Shown in pieces: positions 1 through 12,109 of a DNA stretch of 64,000 nucleotides. Position 1 is the stretch's first letter; every line of letters begins with the position of its first letter. This DNA comes from Liolophura sinensis. Lineage: Eukaryota; Mollusca; Polyplacophora; Chitonida; Chitonidae. Position numbers and translations under genes: made by a program. The DNA lies in assembly GCF_032854445.1 (NCBI RefSeq), contig NC_088299.1, positions 15,743,608 to 15,807,607 on the forward strand, read 5' to 3'. Under the pieces are notes generated by a model. The model did no database searches. It was not told the DNA's origin and was given only the letters and a program-made list of their open reading frames with translations.

Positions 1-235
1 ATGTCGGACGTGAGGATCTCGCAAGACCAACACACCCTCAGCCACCAGTATCCCATCCTCGGAAATGATGGGTCGCCACCCAAGGAAAACAGATCGCTCC
101 CTTGTTCTCTCTCACACAAGAAGGTGTGAGCCTATTATATTCCCCGGGCCCACACAGGAGAGCTGTAGGTTAGTCGTCCTTTACGACAAGTTTGCCTAAT
201 GGACTGAGGTCCTATTCTTTTCACCCAGGAGAAGT
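1..235 (+). repeat. dispersed repeat, copy 1 (second copy near 14.06 kb)
   Basis: This segment matches 14055-14275 in the same orientation. Shared blocks include 'gacgtgaggatctcgcaaga', 'gggtcgc' and the end block around 'tttacgacaag' followed by 'cctat...ttttcaccc'. The two copies differ by many substitutions and small indels, so they are old. The window starts inside this copy. It is probably a transposable-element fragment; the class cannot be told from the sequence alone. The short reading frame over 192-461 overlaps it and shows no recognisable protein. Confidence 0.6.
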
Positions 236-439
236 TCCAAAATATTACTATAGGCTGAGTCATGTAGAAAATATCCGAATGCAATTTCATCTTGGTTGTT
301 GCCAGCTAAAAGCACACATGTTTGCAAGACAGAAATCGGACAGTGCATGTTGTGGCTGTGGACATCACGCTGGGGATTGTTTACATTTCTTTCTCAACAG
401 CCATTTGTGCGCAACGTGTAGGTTAGAAGTTTTCGGACT

Positions 440-590
440 TGTGCTTTATACACTTTCTTAGTTCTTTGGTGGTTTGCTTTATACGGCGTTTTGGGAATTG
501 GCATTGTGATTATTGACCTGGAACGTCTTTATTGGTTGACGGCTGGTATACGAATGTCAGTTTAGAGGCATAGATTGCAGACACTGATCC
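440..590 (+). repeat. dispersed repeat, copy 1 (second copy near 3.72 kb)
   Basis: The stretch from 'tttcttagttctttggtggtttg' through 'ggttgacggctggtatacgaatgtc' to 'gcatagatt' reappears, diverged, at 3722-3845 in the same orientation. It is an unclassified interspersed repeat. Between 235 and 440 nothing else is recognisable. Confidence 0.55.
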
Positions 591-758
591 AGATGTAAGA
601 AGCATTCTTCAGTGTAATGATTTATTAATAAGATATATATGATTAAACTAAAAACATTGTCTTATCGCTGCTTAACATGCTACTCTTACGATGTAATATA
701 TAAATGCTAAACTTGAATCAATTATTGTACTCAACATCGAATTTAAACAATATTCTTG

Positions 759-2159
<1,401 letters not shown>

Positions 2160-2160
<1 letters not shown>

Positions 2161-2360
2161 ATTCTGCGTAAGCCACGGCGCTAAGGAGGTGTTAAAATGC
2201 TACTATTTATACATTTACACATTTAAACAGTTAGAATAAAATCCTGACTGAGGTAAACTGACAAGAAGCCGTTTTTCACCGGTTACGTGTGGCCATTTGC
2301 GACACGGCCGTCGCTGCTCTGGTTTTACTCTTTATTCTGCATGTCCTTCATTATATGCTA
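2160..2360 (+). repeat. dispersed repeat, copy 1 (second copy near 17.2 kb)
   Basis: The segment containing 'acagttagaataaa', 'gaggtaaactga' and 'gtcgctgctct' recurs at 17200-17400 in the same orientation with roughly the same spacing and many point differences. It is an old interspersed repeat of unknown class. Confidence 0.6.
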
Positions 2361-3480
2361 TGTAAATTAGAGTGTAGATTTGCCCTGTCTCTCAATGTTT
2401 ACTGTTAAAGTTAAACGATTTTTAACGCCCAGATTTCAGCTTTAAAGCAATCGTGGTTTTCTCTCACGTAACTTCTCATTTCAGTAATTTTAAGTTTAAA
2501 TTGAACATAAAGTCTTTGCATTATTTTTTTCATTAGCAAAGTCAGATTTATCTTCCCGAATATGTGAATGAAAGAATCTGTTATCATTCAGAGGGTCCTG
2601 CTATATTTTGTAAATTCCCTGAACTCTGTACAGGCAGCGAGGCCAAATACTTACACCCACACATGTCGAGGACGAGCAAGACAGCTAAAACACGACGCTT
2701 TTGTCCATGAATAGCACTGGGCGACAGCCATGCTAACAGACACATAGGGCCTTTGAACATGGAACGGAGCTGACACTCTTTGGTTGGGTATCAGGCGTTT
2801 TTGTTAGTATTTTCTAATTGTCACATTGTTTAAGACCGATGGTATGAGAGAGATCCTAGGTTTTGTGTCGCCCCTCTAGATAGCTTTAACATTGCAAAAT
2901 GGCGTCACCAAATGAGTGGCTAGGTACTGACGAAGGTTTGCTATTTATTTTATCGATAATCGGTGTTGACTTTTTAAAGTATTTCTGGAATACTGCTTTA
3001 TTAATTAATCCAGATTTAGTGGCCGACCTTATGTATCTTATGTACGTGACTTACGTATCTCGGAATAAATGAAACTGTTCAGAGCTTTAAATTGATTTCC
3101 AATAGAAGTATCTGCTCTTTGACAATAGGTTGTTCTATAGAGTGGAATAGAAAAAACATAACAGTACGTATTCGAAAATGGAAGAAGAGCACATTTGTAT
3201 GTATGCACGGTTACTTTGTTGAGTGAGTAATTATTCAATATAGACAACTAACCTCAAGCCATTAAATCCTTTCCTTTTCATTACGTTAATGGAGTATTAA
3301 ATTTGGCTTCGGTACCCTGAAGAATTGATAAGGAAATACCCCGTAATTCACGTTTTTTTGTAATTGATAGTCTGATTTGTTGCGTGTCTCCTAATCCCAC
3401 AATATATATCATGTATTCCCTGATCTCAGCGTAAGCGAGAAAACTTCACTGAAAGTGAAAACGTTTGATGAACCAATATC
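2361..3480. other. no gene recognised
   Basis: AT-rich sequence. I see no exon with splice signals, no domain-bearing reading frame and no strong repeat. A short minus-strand frame at 3038-3247 is not supported by anything else. Confidence 0.5.
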
Positions 3481-3484
3481 TACC

Positions 3485-3640
3485 AAAATCAATATAAATC
3501 TGTCAATATCAATATAAATCTGTCAATATCAATATAAATCTGTCAATATCACTATAAATCTGTCAATATCAATATAAATCTGTCAATATCAATATAAATC
3601 TGTCAATATCAATATAAGTCTGTCAATATCAATATACCAG
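3485..3640. repeat. 20-bp tandem repeat, about 8 copies
   Basis: The unit 'tgtcaatatcaatataaatc' is repeated about eight times with only a few substitutions (one copy has 'actat', one 'aagtc'). The high identity points to recent expansion or homogenisation. Confidence 0.95.
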
Positions 3641-3721
3641 TTTAAATGTACATTCCTCACGTGAGCATTGAGTACTTCTCTTTGCTTTATTCCGTCCTAA
3701 TTTCGTAGGCCCTACTTTGTT

Positions 3722-3850
3722 CTTTCTTAGCTCTTCGGTGGTTTGTGTTAAAGGTTGCTTTAGGAATTAACCGTGCGATTATTGACCGGGAATGTGCATT
3801 TTGGTTGACGGTTGGTATATGAATGTCTGTTTCGACGCATAGATTATATA
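3722..3850 (+). repeat. dispersed repeat, copy 2 of the 440-590 element
   Basis: Diverged copy of the segment at 440-590, same strand, sharing 'tggtggtttg', 'gattattgacc' and 'ttggttgacggt'. The class is unknown. Confidence 0.55.
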
Positions 3851-4131
3851 ATGTTGGCTCATTCCAAAAATTTTTATCTGATAATTCTCCGGGCTTTAGA
3901 CATATCTATCCAAAAGAGTTTTGGAATGTCTTAATACAATATGCTGGCGGTAATCAGAGCCCATTTAGTTCAAGTCATTTGGTACTGGTGAATGTTGTTT
4001 GATGATGTTCATCCAATTTTAATCCCCAGATAGCAAAATATTGATGAAAGGCTTTACCAAAGAGATTTTAAGGCTGTGAATACAATTACCGGCACTCACC
4101 ATACGAAGTCCTCCTTAACTGGAATCTAAAT

Positions 4132-4422
4132 TTCAATACATTTGGGGGCCTCCGTGGCTCAGTTGGTTAGCGCGCTAGCGCAGCGTAATGACCCAGGAGT
4201 CTTTCACCAATGCGGTCGCTGTGAGTTCAAGTCCAGCTCATGCTGGCTTCCTCTCCGGCCGTAAGTGGGAAGGTCTGCCGCAAAACTGCGGATGGTCGTG
4301 GGTTTCCCCCGGGCTCTGCCCGGTTTCCACCCACCATAATGCCGGCCGCCGTCGTATAAGTGAAATATTCTTGAGTACGGCGTAAAACACCAATCAAATA
4401 AATAAATAAATTCAATACATTT
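4132..4422 (+). mobile_element. SINE family A, full length, with target-site duplications
   Basis: A tRNA-derived SINE spans about 4145-4410. The head has an A-box-like 'tggctcagttgg' and a B-box-like 'gttcaagtcc'. A conserved body follows ('ggtcgtgggtttccccc', 'cgccgtcgtataagtgaa'), and the tail is 'cggcgtaaaacaccaat' plus AAATAAATA repeats. A perfect 12-bp target-site duplication, 'ttcaatacattt', lies at 4132-4143 and 4411-4422. Sharp duplications and an intact head indicate a fairly young insertion. Reading frames inside it on both strands are not genes. Confidence 0.95.
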
Positions 4423-4809
4423 GCCCTAATATATTCTATATTTTGCATTTCATACAAATTCAGAGATTGGTGTTTGCTTGAAATAACTGGGCGTTGGGAA
4501 ACGTAGGATTGTAAGCATGTGTGTTAACTTGTATATGACGAAGGAGAACTAAATTTCTTAGTTTTCACCTGTCAAATTCCAGCTGAAGTCCTTCAAGCTT
4601 AACTAGATAATTTATTTTAAAGATTTCGTTCACCTTGGATGGGGAAAAATGTATTTATATTATGCGGAAATCTCTAACCCAGTCTAACTGCGCGTCCTTG
4701 GTTGAAATTAATTCTGAAGTTGTCATAAAACCAGATCCATGAAGATTCAGCTTTTCCACATGTGATTGTAGCCCTGACAATTTAAGGAACCTGCCCAATA
4801 TGGCCAGAC

Positions 4810-5160
4810 AACTACCCGGATAGCACAGTTGGTAGAGCGTCCCGCTTCGGGAGTGGTAGATCCAGGATCAATCCTGGGTCGAGTCACACCTAAGACTTTA
4901 AAAGAGCAAGTTGTTATTTCCTCGCTTGACATTCAGCATGAAGGGGATAGTGCAACGACTGGTTGACCCATATCAGCATAATGGCTCGGGCGGGGCAATT
5001 ACTTGCCTTCGGTAAGTCGTCTCAATGAAGCAGCACTAGATAAAAGAGCGGTGGAAATCCGTCCTGCAACGAGGAGGTACATTACATACACCCTAAGGAT
5101 TCCTTCGTCGTCATATGACTGAAAAATTGTTGAGCACGACGTTAAACCCCAAGCACTCAC
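4810..5160 (+). mobile_element. SINE family B, running into the assembly gap
   Basis: A second tRNA-derived SINE family. The head, around 4815-4890, reads 'gatagcacagttggtagagc' with a B-box-like 'ggatcaatcctgggtcga'. The body contains 'gttcagcatgaaggggatag' and 'gataaaagagcggtgg'. The 3' end contains 'cgacgttaaaccccaagc' followed by the start of a CACT repeat, where the assembly breaks into Ns. Other copies are near 25.6, 30.1, 32.7 and 49.5 kb. Confidence 0.92.
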
Positions 5161-5360
5161 NNNNNNNNNNNNNNNNNNNNNNNNNNNNNNNNNNNNNNNN
5201 NNNNNNNNNNNNNNNNNNNNNNNNNNNNNNNNNNNNNNNNNNNNNNNNNNNNNNNNNNNNNNNNNNNNNNNNNNNNNNNNNNNNNNNNNNNNNNNNNNNN
5301 NNNNNNNNNNNNNNNNNNNNNNNNNNNNNNNNNNNNNNNNNNNNNNNNNNNNNNNNNNNN
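5161..5360. other. assembly gap of 200 Ns
   Basis: Exactly 200 Ns, probably a placeholder length. On the left is the CACT-tail start of a family B SINE; on the right, with no spacer, is the 3' coding part of a minus-strand GPCR gene. Reading frames drawn across the Ns are not real. Confidence 0.98.
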
Positions 5361-6566
5361 AAGAGACGAGGATTTTGGTTGTCTCTTCTCTGGGCAACAC
5401 GCCTTTATGCGTAAGAGACGCTTAACAGCCTCACTTAGCGTCTTGCTACAATACACATATAGAATAAAGTTCAGAAATGGATTCAAGGCATTCAGCATGG
5501 ATGTCATGAGCAGTCTAACTCGGAATTCAAAAATGAATCGTCGAAATACATGAAGTCCGCGAAAGGCGACGGTAATATATATTGTTGCCGACATGATGTT
5601 GCAAATAAGAAAGGCGCACATGCTAGCAATAAGAACACGTTCAATCTGGCCAGTTTTACTGTCAACCGAACCACCTATTCCTTCCTTTAAGTCTGACTGT
5701 TTCCTATCTGCATGGCGAAGTTTCATTATTATCATAACATTTATCAGTGACAAAAGTAGAATGGGTAAAATTACAACTGTTATACCAAAAGAAAAGTACT
5801 GTATTTTAGTATAGAGCTTATTGGCACCAAGTTCCGTGTAATACCATACATGCATTGTTTCATTGGAGACGTGATTGATCTCAATTTTTACCGCATATCT
5901 GAAAAGGCGAGCTGCATTCATCAAAAATGACGCACCAAAAATGCAAATGACAACCTTTTTGGCACGTGACTCACTACTAATCGCATGTGCCTTCAACGGC
6001 TGGTAAATTGCCATTACACGTTCGACGGCAAACGCGCAAATCGTCCACGCATTTGCTGTCATGCCAATATGGTTAAAAGCGAATATGTAGCAAACATAAT
6101 AACTGTAAAAGTTTCTCCAGTACCGGTTTGTGGACGCAGTATCATACTTTTCGAAAATTCCAATGATATATACAACACCACTGAGTAAATTCGCTAGTGC
6201 CATCCCGTTTATGTACACGGCAGCGCTGGACCTGAAGACATTCTTCCGGAGAACCAGTATAGTGATTACGCAGGTAAATGTCCTTAGAACGAGAGTGATT
6301 GGTGTATAAATTCGGTAAACATAAGAATCTATGGTCTCCAGCAACTTTCGTGCGTTGTCGTCTGCTGCTGACATCACGTTATCTTCTTGGTCCTCGAGCC
6401 ACTCACCGTCATGAAAATCACTTCCGTTTGTGGTGACAGTTTCAAACACCCCGTCCACTGGGCGACCTGCTAGGGTCACGTGACTCCTCGTGACGTTGAA
6501 CGGGGATTTTTGTGTGCTGATCAGCCCGCTGACACACAGGATAACCAGGGGTTTGAACGCCACCAT
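5361..6566 (-). CDS. class A (rhodopsin-family) G-protein-coupled receptor, 3' end missing in gap
   Basis: A single-exon reading frame starts at 6566 and gives 402 residues before the N gap. The N-terminus MVAFKPLVILCVSGLIST looks like a signal peptide. It is followed by an acidic extracellular region of about 65 residues with possible N-glycosylation at N24 and N48. Seven hydrophobic segments lie near residues 86-107, 116-137, 156-181, 204-222, 255-282, 308-334 and 350-373. The DRY-equivalent after helix 3 is ERV (182-184). Helix 7 carries NPFLNFILY (362-370), the NPxxY-type motif, followed by SKTLSEAVKRLL and a CC pair at 390-391 that could be palmitoylated. A cysteine (C159) sits near the top of helix 3, but I see no partner cysteine in extracellular loop 2. 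The overall look is of invertebrate peptide (FMRFamide-receptor-like) or orphan chemosensory receptors; the ligand cannot be assigned. The stop codon lies in the gap or the tail is disrupted there. No promoter is obvious upstream. Confidence 0.9.
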
Positions 6567-7500
6567 ATTCTAGTAAATAAAGATAAACAGAAATTAGATT
6601 TATTTTTTGGTGTTTAATGCCATACTGAAAATTCATGACTTATAGGACAGAGTTGATTATTATGGTTGGATTAATTGATTGCTGTTTGTTACCTGGCTAA
6701 AAAGTTAACTTTATGTGACGGGTTCAGGTTTTGTGGTTGAAGGAAACCAAAGTGCTAGAGGTAAAACACCAACCTGACATAGGTACCTAACACACTTATC
6801 TGAACGCTGCAGAAGAAGCATGGAGTATGGGTGGATTCAAACGCGATACTTCACTAGCCAGTTAAGGACGTGAAAATTGCATCGAGTCAGTGCTTTAACA
6901 ATCTGAGCCAGCGAGGGCAACATGTTTTCTTGAAACCATTCTGCATTCAGAGAACCAGCCGCACTTTATCGGGTACCTGAGATAGAGCCGTAACCTGGCA
7001 CACGAGGGCTGTTTTCCAGTCTGCTACTTCACTGGGCGAAGACTGACTGTGAGAACTTCGGGCGAGGTCCACAGCAGAGATTAGAACGCGATATTACCAT
7101 AGGTTATAACTACTCTAAGTCAAGTGTTTCTTCATAAGGTACCATTTCCATGCATATGCCGACTTGACCGTATGAATCTGAGATCTGACATTTGCTGAGA
7201 ACTTTCTACAGTTCACTTGCACAAGCGTTGAAGTGCTCTTAGAAGGAATGAATGAATGAATGAATGACCACAGATTAACGCCACTTGGGAAAATATTTCA
7301 GCCATATCGTTACGAGAACAAGTTCAAAACACTAGGCGGTCCAGGTTTACGATACGGTAGTGAAAACATCAAGAAACGAATTAAAAACGTCTGAACATGT
7401 TTAAATCAGGTAAGAAAATCCAAAAGAGTAAAACCAACATAAAATATTTTTAAAAATAGTTTATGTAGAAAAACCGTATGTGTATACATATATACATTCA
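6567..7500. other. GPCR upstream region, no further gene recognised
   Basis: Non-coding sequence upstream (minus-strand sense) of the receptor start. It contains a short GAAT run near 7247-7265 and nothing else recognisable. The receptor promoter is presumably here, but no TATA or CCAAT element stands out. Confidence 0.4.
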
Positions 7501-7806
7501 TTAATAATAGTAATAATAATTAAAATTTATATCTTATGATATAGGCCAATGGCCCTCAAATATTTTATGACAGCATAGCCAGCGATGCTGCCAAACAAAT
7601 CATATATAGAGTTGACTGTGTAGAATCTTTGCGGAACAAAGATATACACAGTCAACCAGGATATGTTTGATGCCGTATTGAGCACCACATCCAACGCACT
7701 CTGGGGCAGAGCCCCCATGAAGAACAAAATTGTGAGTTATACAAGAATACTCAATATGACACCTCGTTAAAACATCTTGGTCTCTTTGAGAGCTACCGTG
7801 AGAGTA

Positions 7807-8341
7807 CTAATTAAAGCCAATAACAGGGTGAACTCTATGCAATTTATTATGGGCCTCAAGCTCCCATTCGCCCTGCCAAAGGGGACGAATATATGTAAGA
7901 ATATTAGAACGAGAATCTGCATACGAGATTTTAACTTTGGACATGGATTTATTCAGGGCAGCTTTTGCCTCCCTGTCTACGTCTGTGTTTCCATGGATAC
8001 CAGTATTGCTCAGAATCCAACAGAATATAACATCTTTACCTGTCTTAGTTTGTCTCCTATGTAAGGCCAAAATTTAAAGAGTGAACGAATTTTTTTATTT
8101 ATTATTCTGTATTGCCAAAAGGCAAGAGAGCGAGTCACTAGATATCACTGCCTTCTGGGGACGCCCAGAAGAAACATATGATAACATATGCCTCGGCAGA
8201 GAAAATTGAAGAAGAGGATGACGGACGAAGAGAAGAGACTCGCTGTTCTAAAACAGCCGCAGACGCAAGTCTCTCCCTATCCTTTGACCGATCAGTATAT
8301 ATAAATTTGTAATCTGGATAATTTAGCCCTGATGTCAGCAA
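7807..8341 (-). pseudogene. LINE RNase H domain remnant
   Basis: The minus-strand frame at 8138-8341 contains FIYTDRSKD and later SSIFSAEAYVI, matching the YTDGSK and FxAEAxAI blocks of retroelement RNase H. The frame at 7807-8070 contains FCWILSNTGIHGNTDVDREA, the decayed WxPSHxGIxGNxxxDxxA block. The two lie in different frames, so the domain is inactive. Confidence 0.75.
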
Positions 8342-8945
8342 AACTTTGCTGAATTATAAGAGGATATGTTTCTGATTGTTTATGCTTACGTAGATCAAAT
8401 ATTAATATGGGTTGTGGAAGTAACCATGGAGGAGACTCTGGAAAAGACACAGGGGCTATATCCTCTAGCTTTATGTTAGCTTCCACAACATGGTTGCGTA
8501 TACGAAAACCAAACGAAGGGATCTTCTTAGGACATTTATTGTATTTGTCTACATATAATGGATTGAAAACATAGTCGTGGGCAGGGTTGTTGGATGAGCT
8601 CTGAGCTTTGCAGCATATTGAAGACCGAGTTCGCCTCTACGTACAAACTCTCTACTGGCGATGTTCTAAATGCACAAAGGCTGAGCCCCAAACCCATAGC
8701 CCAACGTAGATCTCACCAGAGAACGATATGGGTTTAATGGAATAGACCGAGCAGTACCCCAATCGGTACTAGACAAGGCCTTCATAATATCGCCAGCCTT
8801 TGTACATTTAGCTTTCAGGTTTTTTATATGGAGATATAAAAGTTAAGTTCTTATCAAATGTTATACCCCCAATATTAGCTGTTTCACAAATTTTTTCTGC
8901 TTACCACATAATTTTAGTCCAGGGTCAAGATGGAATTTCCGTTTA

Positions 8946-9696
8946 TTACAAAAATACATACCAACGGTTTTTGGATGTTGAAAATCTAAAACGGTTGTCA
9001 GCTGCCAATTTTTCGATCTTACTGAGACAAAGCAGCAACTGTCTTTCGATGCTATTCATACTTTTAGCACGGTAGCGTATCAGGAAATTATCAAGAAATA
9101 AAGAATCCTCGGTATGAGATGTTACATTGTAGGCTAAACTATTTATTATTGTGCTGAACAAAGTTAGTGATAGAATTCTGCCCGGGGTACACCCATTTCC
9201 TGCTCATATGAGTCAGAATGAGTGGACCCAATTCGTAATGTAAAATGACGATCAGATAAAAATTCACGTATAAATAGTGGTAAACAACCTTTAAGCCCCG
9301 TATCTGACAGGCATTTCAAAATACCATATTTCGAAATGGTGTCTTAGGCCTTGTTTAAGGTAAAAAAATATCGATACCACAAGTTCATTATTAATAAAAC
9401 CATCACGAACAAACGTTTAAAATGGAACAAGGTGATCCATGGGGGGGGGGGGGGGTCGACCTTGTCGAAAACCACATTTGTATATTAGAAAGTAACTTGC
9501 TGGTTTTAAGAAAGCAAACAAGTCTATCATTAAGCACCTGTTCCATAGTCTTACGGACACAGCTAGTAAGAGGCATGGGGCGGTAGTACGACGGATCAAA
9601 GTGATCCTGACCCGGTTTGGGGACCGGGGTAATACACGCCTGCCTCCATGACAGTGGAAAATTACCAGTAATCCAAATAATATTAAACAAACTCAA
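8946..9696 (-). pseudogene. LINE reverse transcriptase remnant
   Basis: The frame at 9403-9696 reads WITGNFPLSWRQACITPVPK followed by PGQDHFDPSYYRPMPLTS, the typical 'PVPKPGKD...YRPIALTS' entry into the RT fingers, then an NDRLVCFLK block and a frame break. The downstream piece at 8946-9161 contains FLDNFLIRYRAKSMNSIERQ. At this spot related copies would have Y(V/A)DD, so the catalytic aspartate pair is lost. A poly-G tract at about 9439-9453 lies in the break. Confidence 0.8.
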
Positions 9697-10023
9697 GAGA
9701 GTCTCCAGTGGCTCTTATAAGATACTTTATAAGGACGACACGCAATATCGTGTGCCCTGCAGTTTTAAATTCATTCATATTAGACGGAACATTATAATGT
9801 TCTAAGTTTTTAGAAGGGTAGGGCAATTTAATTTTCTAATTTTGGTTTTAATATGTCAGAATTACGAAGAATAGTTCTCCAAAGAAGATTTCTCAGAAAT
9901 TGTGTTAGCCAGTTTACTAAACTATATCAAATGGGAAGATAATATATTATCTCCATCTTTCAAATACTGGGCGTAGCTTTCTTAGTTTTGCTAATAAGTT
10001 TCTAAACCATATTACTGAACCAT

Positions 10024-10655
10024 GTTCTTTACCTAACACATAGGTGTTTTTGAGCGCAATGCTTGAAACAAGTTCCTTACCTAACACATAGGTGTTTTTG
10101 AACGTAATGCTTGAAACAAGTTCCTTACCTAACACATAGGTGTTTTTGAACGTAATGCTTGAAACAAGTTCCTTACCTAACACATAGGTGTTTTTGAGCG
10201 TAATGCCTGAAACAAGTTCCTCACCTAACACATAGGTGTTTTTGAGCGTAATGCCTGAACCGTGTTCCTTACCTAACACATAGGTGTGTTTGAGCGCAAT
10301 GCCTGAACCGTGTTCCTTGCCTAACACATAGGTGTTTTTGAGCGTAATGCCTGAAACAAGTTCCTTTCCTAACACATAGGTGTTTTTTAGCGTAATGCTT
10401 GAACCATGTTTCTTACCTAACACATACGTGTTTTTGAGCGCAATGCCTGAAACAAGTTCCTTACCTAACACATAGGTGTTTTTGAGCGTAATGCCTGAAA
10501 CAAGTTCCTTACCTAACACATAGGTGTTTTTTAGCGTAATGCCTGAAGCAAGTTCCTTACCTAACACATAGGTGTTTTTGAGAGCAATGCCTGAACCATG
10601 TTCCTTACCTAACACATAGGTGTTTTTGAGGGTAATGCCTGAAACAAGTTCCTTC
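10024..10655 (-). repeat. 48-bp minisatellite, 13 copies, in frame inside LINE ORF2
   Basis: Thirteen copies of a 48-bp unit, i.e. 16 codons, keep one reading frame open on the minus strand. The peptide unit is GITLKNTYVLGKELVS with a variant ending EHGS. The array sits between a linker that looks like the segment just before RT (see 10660-10830) and a short continuation that resembles the next LINE block. It therefore expanded inside an existing ORF2. The apparent 237-residue repetitive protein is a product of this array, not a host gene. Confidence 0.93.
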
Positions 10656-10659
10656 AACA

Positions 10660-10835
10660 AGATCGTCCCTTGGACTTGATTAATCGACGAGCTTTAACTC
10701 TAAAAATGCGAGCCTGGTTGAAATTATTATCAGAAGGACATTGATTAAAACTGCGTTCTGCCTTGTTTCGGTCCTTTATGGTACTACGACAGTCATTGTG
10801 ATACCAGGGTTTACTTTTGCATTTAGAATTTGTCG
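10660..10835 (-). pseudogene. LINE ORF2 linker between endonuclease and RT
   Basis: The minus-strand translation near 10830-10680 gives KPWYHNDCRSTIKDRNKAER and then an ARIFRVKARRLIKSK block. It resembles the 'PWWN..C..A...RN.A.R...' segment followed by basic 'RA.ARR.IK..K' residues found between endonuclease and RT in Jockey/I-type elements. The repeat array starts directly after it. Confidence 0.65.
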
Positions 10836-11372
10836 AGGTCTTAGGTATAGTTCTATCGGCAGCTCGTAAAACAAACTCATTAAATTTTAATATAGTATCG
10901 TCTGCTGTATTAAGAGTCTATGGGGTGATATCAGCTTCACCGAACACCTCAAATGCGATCCAATCTGTTTTATCAAATTTCCACCTAACTACAAGTTTTA
11001 AAAATTTAGAAGTGATATGTTCTACAATAACAGGAAAATTGTCACTACCACAAAGATCATCATGCACTCTCCAAGAAAAATAAAGCAGAATGAATGGCTC
11101 TGTGATAGTAAGATCGATAGCAGAATAAGCGCCATTACCCGAATGTAAAAAGATATTAGAACCATCATAAAAATAACACAGTTGCTTCTGAGATAAAGTC
11201 TTCCAATATCTTGCCCGTATTATCTATGTTATTACTGCCCCATAGGAGGCTATGGGAATTAAAATCTCCCATTAATATAAAAGGTTTGGGTAATTGTTAT
11301 TTTCAATTATATAACTGGGAAGCTGTCAAAGAAGTGTTGGGTGGAATATACACCGAGCAGAATGTGATTGTT

Positions 11373-11687
11373 TCAGACAATGAAACACGAATGGCCACAG
11401 CCTGGAGCTTTGCATCTAGAGCAACAGGGCTGAACAATATTGTTATTTATGAAGACAGAGGAGCCGCCTCCTCGCTCTTCTTCATTATTGCTATACAGTG
11501 AATAATTTTCAAGAGTTATTTTATCATTGTGAGATGTCTTCAAGGGAGTTTCATGAAGACAAAGGGCAATAAGATTTAAGGCTTTGACTAGCTGTGTTAT
11601 TTCAATAAAATGTACCTCAAGATCTCGAGAATTCCACTGTATAATTTTGTCATATGTAGACATTATGGAAGGAGGCGTAGAGGACAA
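11373..11687 (-). pseudogene. LINE AP-endonuclease N-terminal remnant
   Basis: The frame contains IIQWNSRDLEVHFIEITQLV, then LNLIALCLHETPLK and an ENYSLYSNNEEERGGGSSVF block. This corresponds to the 'I.QWN.RGL......L' start, the catalytic 'QET.L' block (here HETPL, so the first position is changed) and the 'RGGG.....' segment of LINE endonucleases. Later endonuclease motifs are lost in frame-shifted sequence between 11370 and 10830. Confidence 0.72.
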
Positions 11688-12100
11688 TTACCTTTATGTT
11701 TGGACCGATGACGACCATTCCTTGGAGATCTGCTGGAAGATCTCCCAGGTGTGGGCGATGAATCCATCACATGCGCATCGGGTGTTGAAGCACCAACGTT
11801 CTTCAACGGTCCAAAACTTATTAAATGTTGAACATGGTCCCTAGTGACCTTAGGTTTATTATTATTATTGAGGTTTATATTTGGACTTATTTTTGACATT
11901 ACTGGTTTTATAGTGATTAGGTTCAGGCTTATCTGTTCGTTCTTTACTGGTTTTACCTGTTGTATTGAGGTGTCCTGGGTTGAGGGAGAATTAAGTGCAG
12001 GTTGAACAGAACGTTCCACAGAAACAGGACTAGGTTTGTCGTTACCAATGGGCCAAGTCAATAAACCTTGTGCAGGAACAGATGTTCCTCGCTTGACCAC
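11663..12100 (-). pseudogene. LINE ORF1 C-terminal part, degenerate
   Basis: A Ser/Pro/Asn-rich minus-strand frame between the CCHC region and the endonuclease start. It has no fold I can recognise. Its position suggests the ORF1 C-terminal region and the ORF1/ORF2 junction. The last residues (RSSSRSPRNGRHRSKHKGN) are strongly basic. Confidence 0.45.
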
Positions 12101-12109
12101 ATTCGCAAA

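Noticed and set aside
3485-3640. CRISPR-like array (also the 15-, 34- and 48-bp arrays)
   Set aside because: Units are directly adjacent with no unique spacers, in a eukaryotic genome.
4145-4240. Possible tRNA genes at SINE heads (also 4815, 50700, 56535)
   Set aside because: A and B boxes are present but the sequences do not fold as a full cloverleaf, and they run into SINE bodies.
4999-5414. Frames on both strands crossing the Ns
   Set aside because: The Ns create open frames. The left side is SINE sequence.
9947-10660. 237-residue repetitive protein as a host gene
   Set aside because: It lies inside a LINE and consists only of the 48-bp array. No start context or conserved flank is seen.
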